The position numbers and the translations under genes are program-made. Shown one piece after another: positions 57,140 through 64,000 of a DNA stretch of 64,000 bases (the stretch's first letter is position 1; every line of letters begins with the position of its first letter). The notes beneath the pieces are model-generated. The model was given only the letters and a program-made list of their open reading frames with translations. It made no database searches and had not been told where the DNA came from. Source of the DNA: Antilocapra americana (lineage: Eukaryota > Chordata > Mammalia > Artiodactyla > Antilocapridae); assembly GCA_007570785.1 (NCBI GenBank), contig ML664176.1:857296-921295 (forward strand), written 5' to 3'.

Positions 57140-57330
57140 CTGAGTGTGAACTGAGCCCAGGTCAAGGTCGTTGGCTCTGGGTGCCAGGCCTGGTTCAGGC
57201 ATAATCAGCTGTATGAACTTGGACAACTCACTTAAACTCCCTGAATCTATTTCCTTATCTACAGTATGGACTTCATAATATGACTTTTGCATCACAGAAC
57301 AGTGATACTGTGCCAAACTGCTTGGAAAAA
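57140..57330 (+). repeat. MIR, plus
   Basis: 'tatgaacttggacaactcac', 'ttaaactccctgaatctatt', 'tccttatctacagtatgga' and 'acagtgatactgtgcc' follow sense MIR. Confidence 0.72.
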
Positions 57331-57889
57331 TCTAAATATAAATATAAAGAATATTGGCTTTTGCTAATTATCGACTAACCTTCCCACAGGTAACAATGAA
57401 ACTATCTATACAAAATAATTTTAAAAAATTATTTGAAGACAATGGAGTACAACCAAAAGCAAACAGAAACTGGAAAAGAGCCTTTACCCAGAAAGATAGG
57501 GCCTCCACTTGGTAAAATTTATGAATCTGTAGATTTTTGCCTAAAAACACACCCTAGTTAGTTTTTGACTCTGCAGAGCTTAAACTGTTAGAGATAAAAT
57601 CAGGGTTTGGAGAGGAACTAGAAAGTTAGGGGACCAATTCTGGAAGGGTGGGAACTGCGGAAGAACAAGTCACAACACCTGTGTATAAAATCTGCCCAAA
57701 TTCTTGGCTGACTGCTAAACTTTGCATGCATGGGGAAGATCACAAGGGGCTGAGTACAAAAGCAGCAGTTGAAGGATTAAAGAAAAGAAAAGGGTTAGCT
57801 GTTGCTGACCACAGGGAAGACAAAGCTGGAGTTGGCCAAGTTAACTGGCTGCTTTAAAAACAGACAAACTCTTCAGAGGAACGTAACAG
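57331..57889. other. Unique DNA, no feature recognised
   Basis: No repeat or gene is recognised in this stretch. Confidence 0.4.
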
Positions 57890-58860
57890 AATTTAGAGTC
57901 TCTGTAACATGTGTATTATATATTATCTAATCAAAATCACTGGACATGCAAAGAAAGATTAAACTTTAACCCATACTCAAGAAAACATAAGAAAAGGAGT
58001 CAAGAGAAACCAGCCCCAAGAATATTCAGATAGCGCATTCAATAGGTAAGAATCTTAAAGAAAGTATGTTCAAAGAATTGAAAAAAATATATGTATATAT
58101 ACACATTACACATGAACAGATGTGTAACCTCAGTGATGAACAGAAACTGACAGCAAACCAGACAGAAATCCTTGAATTAAAAAGAAAAATGACTACAATG
58201 AAAAAAAAATTATGTATGAGCTTAACAGGAGATTGAAGATGGCAGGAGAGTCAGTGTACTTGAAATATGGATCAATAGAAAGTATACATTCTTTAAGGAC
58301 AGAGAGGAAAAAAATTGGAGAAAAGTGAGTAAAGTCTCAGAGACCAGCAAACAGGTTAACATACATGAAACTGAAGCCCTGGAAGGATAGGAGAGAGATA
58401 ATGGGTAGAAAATATATTGGAAAGAATGGCTGAAAACTTCCTAAATGTGGTGAAAGACATCAACTTATAGCTTCAAAAAGCTCAACACATCCCAAGCAAG
58501 ATAAACCCAAAGAACCCATACCTTGTCATACATAGTCAATTTTTTTTTGAAATCCAAAGATAAAGAGAGAATTTTGAAAGCAACTGGAGAAAAACAGACA
58601 TTATATTCAAAAGAAACAACAATATGAATAACAGCCAACTTTTCTCAGAAACAACTTCTCTCAAAAAACAAAGTCCAAAGGATGATGGAATGACCTCATT
58701 AAAATAAAGAAGGAAAAATTCAGGACTCTATATTCAGGAGTAAAGGCAAAATAAAGTCATTTTAAGATAAGCTAAAACTCAGAGATTCATTATCAGGAAA
58801 CCAGCACTAAAAGGAATGTTAAAGAAGCTCCTTAGTTCGAAGGGAAATGACATGTAATAG
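57890..58860 (+). repeat. Ancient L1/HAL1-type 5'-ORF1 region
   Basis: 'aatcaaaatcactggacatg', 'ggctgaaaacttcctaaatg', 'tgaaagcaactggagaaaaa', 'cagccaacttttctcagaa', 'tcaggactctatattcagg' and 'aaggaatgttaaagaagctc' fit the 5'/ORF1 region of old mammalian L1s or HAL1. The frames are broken. I cannot separate L1M from HAL1 by eye. Confidence 0.65.
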
Positions 58861-59069
58861 TAAATAGATCTACAAGAAAGAATGAGGATCACTGAAGAAA
58901 AACATTTTCATGTACCTAGTTATTCATATTTTCAGTGTTAAGCAAATTTATCCCATATAATCATATTTTACTGTATAATAAATGGCATGTAACCTCTAAA
59001 CAGAGTGTATAAATCCTATAAATTCTTTTTCCTGCCCCTAAAGAATCCCTTTCCTTTCAAAAAAGTAAA

Positions 59070-59215
59070 GAAAACTTGGTTTTATTACCTAGCTCTGTGA
59101 TCTTAGGCAAAAAGTGAACTTATCTGTGCATTTGTTTCTCCATTTATAAAACAAAAAGATGGACTAAATCTCAAAAGTGTTTTTCAGCTTGTACATAAAG
59201 TGATTCTACAGTAAA
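59070..59215 (+). repeat. MIR, plus
   Basis: 'attacctagctctgtgatct', 'taggcaaaaagtgaactta' and 'tgtttctccatttataaaa' match sense MIR. Confidence 0.65.
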
Positions 59216-59559
59216 CCGGAGCAGTATATTAATAATATTCTCTATTTCATTTTTACTAGTTATTATTTATATTTTCATTATTGTATATAAGGTAACTTTT
59301 CTTAATGATAAGATGAACTCATAAAACTTGCCCAAGGTGGTATGCACCTCAGAAGCTTCTTAGACACACCAAACCCTTCTATGCCTCACAGTTCAAAAAT
59401 AACCCCAAAGGTACTCCTGTTGCTCAAGTAATCAAATGAGGTTAAGTCCGTAGTGCCTATGTGCTGCACTCGGTACAGCTTTAAACAGATAAAGGTAAGG
59501 TGGTTTGATGATCCCAGTTGTCAGATTCTCTTTTACATTTTGCAACATAGCGACGCTGG
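59216..59559. other. Unique DNA, no feature recognised
   Basis: AT-rich in its first 100 bp; nothing else is recognised. Confidence 0.4.
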
Positions 59560-59720
59560 AAGCCTGTTTCTTAGTCATCTTGGAACACTGGAGGAACTAC
59601 ATTAAACCACATGAGCATGTGCTTAGCCGAGCGCAAAAGTTCACCGCACAAGTCCAGTCTGAGTGTGAAGCAGCGAGTAGGAAGGCCCCGAGGACTAGGA
59701 ACAGTTAATTAAACATTCAG
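59560..59720. other. Candidate conserved non-coding element
   Basis: Repeat-free, with retained CpGs ('agcgacgctgg', 'agccgagcgcaaaag', 'caccgcac', 'agcgagtag', 'ccccgagg', 'cagcgtgtc') and the palindrome 'ttaattaa' at 59705-59712. Confidence 0.25.
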
Positions 59721-61048
59721 CGTGTCTGTCCATGCTTCACTGGGGGATGAACCTGTGGACATTCGAAGAGCTTCCTGGTGATTTGCCACAGAGATGGACT
59801 GAAGCCAGGGTAGACTCCAAGGCTTACTGGCCACCACGTTCTGGCAGGTTGCCTCTGGCGTGACCTTCCACAGTTACGATGCTCTGTGACATTTGAGCAA
59901 GGGGACCATGCCCTCCCGCCTCAGTGCTCTGCCAGAGGAAGCCAGCCTTGGAAGGTTCTCGATTGAGTGTACTCTAGAATGGCTTCTTTGAGGACCTGGG
60001 TCCAGGCTGGCCCTCTGAGGTGGCAGAAAAATGATAGAATAATCCCATCCCTTTATTGGCAGTAGCTGTGAAATTCTGCTGAGCACGGTGTGTTCAGTTG
60101 CTTTTTTTCTCCTCCAGAAAACAGTCACTGTGAATAACCTGCTGTTTGGCAACAGCTCTACTTAAAATGTCATGTTAATATAATTATTTACACATACTGG
60201 TATAAGTGAAATAAAGACCTGACCAAAACAGGAAATTTTGAAGCCTAATACCATGGCTTTAATGAACAGAGCATAGAAATGATGAATAATTTTCTGCTTA
60301 TTTTGCAGCATCCTTGATAAGCCCTTTCTCCCTCCTCCGCATACATCCTAGGTTAAGTTTTTCTTTTTTAATTTGTTCTAACTTCCCAACCCGTGGCCCA
60401 CTGTGTGGTAAACATATCGTTTGTGTTTTCAAGGGCTTGTAGACATATTTGAAAGTTGCCGCTTCAGGACCATTACACCTACTTTTATGCTGTCCTTTGG
60501 GGAAAGACAACATGAAAGCCTTAGGGGAAAAAAATCTGGGTATATAACCAGTGAGCTAAAGTATGCTCTCCCATATCCAAATCTCCACTGATGTCAAAGG
60601 CAACTGAGTCACTGTAGTTGTTGTAAACTGCCTGTGGGTTTCTGACAGTAGAATCCAATATATTTTCAAAACAAAAACTAGAATCTTCTAAGCCATGAGC
60701 CACTGTTTCATTTTTGACAGTGCAGAGTCACCAATAAATTAGAATTTGAGCAGAAAACAACTGGCTTTCTTTCCTGTTTTCTGTTTAGATGAGTGCTTTG
60801 ACCCATCTGCCCATATCCTTGAATTCACTGATCAAGCAGGTTAGGCCTGGAGTTTTGTCTTTCAGCCTCCAGATCTTCACCCAAGCACATGTAGGAAACA
60901 TGAGGTGATGGGACTGATCTCAGATATGTTTGTCTGAAATCAAATTCTGGACCTCAGTTTCTAAAATGCAACACCACCTCCCACTGCTTGCCAACCACAT
61001 AAAAGCCTCAAGAAAACACTGCTAGAGCATAATAATTTGTTTATCTAG
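59721..61048. other. Unique DNA, no feature recognised
   Basis: About 1.3 kb with no repeat I can name and no exon. Confidence 0.4.
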
Positions 61049-61055
61049 CACCATT

Positions 61056-61250
61056 ATAGGCTTTCCAAGTGGCACAGTGGTAAAGAATCCACCTGTCAAT
61101 GCAGGAGATGCAAGGTTTGATCCCTGGGTTAGGAAGATACGCTGGCGGAGGGCAACTCACTCCAATATTCTTGCCTGGAGAATCCCAGGGATGGAGGAGC
61201 CTGGAGGTCCATGAGGTCACATGACTGAAGCCACTTAGCACGCAGCATGC
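61056..61250 (+). mobile_element. Bov-tA SINE, plus, eroded
   Basis: 'aggctttccaagtggcacag', box B 'aggtttgatccctgg', 'ggcaactcactccaatatt', 'cttgcctggagaatcccag', 'atgactgaagccacttagc'. Short deletions occur. 'caccatt' at 61049-61055 and 61251-61257 is a likely target duplication. Confidence 0.9.
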
Positions 61251-61257
61251 CACCATT

Positions 61258-62054
61258 TTGGCATGGATATTTTTGGATGACAGCAGCTATCCAGTCACCA
61301 CCCACCTGGTGTCTTCTCGATCAGGAATGAAGACAAAGGATCCCAATCTCTACAGAACTAACTTGGATGAAGAGGCTGCGAGTGAGGGCAGGAACAGAGA
61401 GAATTCAAGAAGGTGCCTCCAAGACAATGGTGCTCAGTGTACGGTACCTACCATGCGCAGGCTGGCAGCAGTTATCACTTTACTGCTATACCCACCGCGA
61501 AACAAGGGTAGTGGTGGCGATAAAACCTCAGCTCCTAGGTGAGTGGCTTGTGATACATAAATTGCTTCCATACTCTTCTTCTTATGAACTGCCTCAGAAA
61601 ACGCAGCCAAGCCTCAGGAGAGTATTTTGGAGCCGGGTTGGGGGGGCGGTTCAAAGCTTGACAGTGGTTTAGACTAGAAGCTCCTAGAGGGAAGCAGGCT
61701 CAGTTCTTGACCTCATTTCTGTTGGGCACAGCATGGCACCATGGTGGTGTATGGGCATCTAAGGGTGCAATCATGAGGGAAGGATGTGGAACAGCCACTG
61801 AACTCTTAAGTTTACAACTTTAAACAGTTTCTTCCCTTCCCTCACTCTACAATGAGCCAGCCAGAAACAACAGGTTTACTTGCCAACCTCACCAGTCAGA
61901 GGAGGCTTTCTCTATGATACTCCCTAAGTATGCCAACTCCTCTCATCTACACCCTCATCTTTCCTTTTCCTCCAGTCTCACTCAAGGCAGAGGTATCTCA
62001 TAGGCTAGATCATCATGGGACATTATTTACAGCAACTTATTACAGTGGAGATAG
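61258..62054. other. Unique DNA, no feature recognised
   Basis: No repeat is recognised. Frames at 61258-61672 overlap one another and show no domain. Confidence 0.4.
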
Positions 62055-62200
62055 CTCTGGACAATTACCAAAATGGCCCTGTGCCTTAGTTTCTTGAGCT
62101 TTAAAATGGGAACAGGACTACCAGACATCTGGCCTCTATCCCAGGACTAGTGTATCAGAATGTTTAAAGCCTATGTAAATATCATCAGCATCACTGCAAC
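62055..62200 (+). repeat. MIR fragment, plus
   Basis: 'tgccttagtttcttgagctt' followed by 'taaaatgggaacaggacta' is sense MIR. Confidence 0.6.
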
Positions 62201-62654
62201 ATTTTTCTAACCTCTGCATCCTCCAAACAGGAAGTGTGAAATGAGTCTGTGGTTCATGACAGAGTGGAAAGAAGCCTGCATGAGGAGTGAGCCAGGGTCT
62301 GGCTGTGGTTCTGTCACCATCGCATTCTGTGTGCTGGAACAAGGCTGCTTGGCTCTCTGGAATATGGAGAGGGTGACAGGTTAGCTCTGGTTGGACACAC
62401 AGACTATTTCGGCTCAAAGGGACTCCTGAGATGGCAGAAGGACACAAAACTAGGCAGCTCTTGGCAGTTCTGGTGCACACTGCAATCTTAGAGGTGACTC
62501 CCTAGACTCCCCTAAGTGCAAGAGCTGGATTCTAAACTTAAGAGACATGATGAGGACTCAGTGGGAAAGTCTGGGCTGGGCGATGTCAGTGATTTGGCCT
62601 GTGCAAGCTTTTTAGCGCTGAAAAAACAAACTGTTTTGAGAAATAAATCCCTTC
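62201..62654. other. Unique DNA, no feature recognised
   Basis: No repeat or gene is recognised in this stretch. Confidence 0.4.
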
Positions 62655-63400
62655 CAGAGAAATCCAAGTACCATTTTACACCCGCTAGGATGGCAATTAA
62701 ATAGAAAAAGAAAATAAAGAATGTTGGCAAAATGGAGAATAATTGGAGCCCTCATGCATTGCTGGTGAGGATGTAAAGTGGTACAGCCATTTTGGAAAAC
62801 AGTTTGACAGTTCCTCAAAGGTTAAACACAGTATTATCATAGAATCCAGCAATCCTAGGTCCAATCCCAAATGTATACTGGGAAGAACTGAAAGCAGGTG
62901 TCAAACAAAAACTTGTATATAAATCTTCATAGCAGCCCAACTGGCACTTGGCAAAAGGTGGAAACAACTTTAACCCCCTATCAATGAATGAATGAACAAA
63001 ATGTGGTGTATCCATACAATAGAATATTATTCAGCCACAAAAAAGGAATAAAAGACAGATACAACTTGCAAGATAGATGGACCTTAGAAACACGATGCTA
63101 AGTGAAAGAGGCCAGACATAGAAGGCTACACAACAGATGATTCCATTTACGTGAAGACCTCAAATAGCGAAATACATAGAGATCAAAAGCAGGTTAGTAG
63201 CTACCAAGGGCTGGGAACTGGGAATGACTGTTTAGTTCAGGAAGGGGGCTCCTTTCGGGGTGATGAAAACATTATGAACTAGATAGTGGTGATGGCTGTA
63301 CAACTTGTGAATATGCTAAATGCCACTGAGCTGTGCAGTTTAAAATGGCTAATGTGGTAAATTTTGTATGTCATGTACCACAATAAATAAAGAAGAAAGA
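62655..63400 (+). repeat. Old L1M LINE (ORF2 end and 3' UTR)
   Basis: 'cattttacacccgctaggat', 'tgcattgctggtgaggatg', 'ttcatagcagcccaactggc', 'aatagaatattattcagcc', 'aagtgaaagaggccagaca', 'ctaccaagggctgggaact' and 'taaaatggctaatgtggta' are in sense order, ending A-rich. This is an old, fully decayed copy. Confidence 0.85.
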
Positions 63401-64000
63401 AGGAAAAACCAGACAAAGATGGTGATGAGCTGGGTGGAAGGGGAGGTTCTAGAGCTCCAATAGAGGGAGAACCTTCAAAAATCATCTCTGCCACACCATG
63501 AGTGCTCTTCCAAGGGCCCGTGTTGTTGGTTTAATTGAGAAATTATTCCTAATAAGTCCCAAGGAGATACAGGTCTTTTCCTTACAAACAGGAAACGATC
63601 ATATCTCCTGGCAGCTCATTACACATTCTTTTGGTACCCTGAGTTGTTTTAAAACCGTGAAATTAGTTCTGGCAGAGTTTACAGAAAAACACCCATGAGA
63701 TGAGACTGAATGAGTTATGTAAGACTCCTCGTACTCTGCGTAAGAGATATTAACTCTGCACTGGCAGAGCCAAGGACATAGATGTCACTTACAAAGCAGC
63801 AGCACACTTTGGCCTCTGCCAAGGCTAGCACGTGGTTGAGGGGCAGAATCAGTCATCTGCACATGGATCTGGATGTGCCCATCAAACCATCACCTGTATC
63901 CAGCCTCATCCTCCTTCTCCACTTGAGGCCGTGGAGGCACCCAGACAGGTGAAGGGAAGAAGGGATTTGCCCACAGAAATTGGTTCTACTAAATCTCCAG
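63401..64000. other. Unique DNA, no feature recognised
   Basis: No repeat or gene is recognised up to the window edge. Confidence 0.4.

Noticed and set aside
1..64000. CRISPR array, operon, phage or bacterial defence system
   Set aside because: The DNA is ruminant nuclear sequence. No regularly spaced repeats, no dense gene packing and no bacterial-type coding were seen.

Overview
The window is nuclear DNA from a ruminant, most likely a bovid. The evidence is its interspersed repeats. It carries tRNA-Glu-derived SINEs fused to Bov-A sequence (Bov-tA), Bov-A2 dimers, BovB (RTE) LINE 3' fragments, CHR-type tRNA-Glu SINEs of Cetartiodactyla, and L1 3' ends of the bovine type. Beneath these lie the older mammalian families MIR, L2, L1M, a CR1/L3-type LINE and MER5-like hAT fragments. 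CpG is sparse in most of the window, as in methylated vertebrate DNA. The assignment is by eye from remembered family sequences; no search was run.

I found no protein-coding exon, tRNA, rRNA or other RNA gene, CpG-island promoter or processed pseudogene that I can defend. The longest open frames are explained by repeats or chance: the 266-codon minus frame at 5957-6757 is antisense CHR plus MIR, and 31623-31934 minus is the L1 ORF2 C-terminus. The window is therefore intergenic or deep intronic. No operon-like or defence-like system is present.

Layout. 1-13 kb: an old repeat split by an L1 3' end, several CHR SINEs, a BovB tail at 5.6 kb, then an L1 with a BovB copy nested in it followed by a second L1 (9.7-11.5 kb). 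13-22 kb: Bov-tA, a run of MIR and L2 fragments, and a CR1/L3 reverse-transcriptase fossil at 21.15-21.6 kb. 22-31 kb: mostly unique, with a Bov-A2, an inverted CHR pair and GC-richer unique patches. 31-32 kb: a young L1 with a perfect 17-bp target duplication. 32-45 kb: mostly unique with scattered SINEs. 45-52 kb: three L1 3' ends (two tail to tail), an ancient L1 and a BovB tail. 52-56 kb: L2 copies broken by Bov-tA (with a striking hairpin at the junction) and by Bov-A2. 56-64 kb: old L1 and MIR remains and unique DNA.

The most informative features are the nested insertions, which give a relative history; the CR1/L3 remnant with a 50-codon stop-free stretch; the 15-bp inverted repeat at an L2/Bov-tA junction; and seven repeat-free patches rich in homeodomain-type cores or retained CpG that are candidate conserved non-coding elements. 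Those last calls are weak because conservation cannot be seen in a single sequence.
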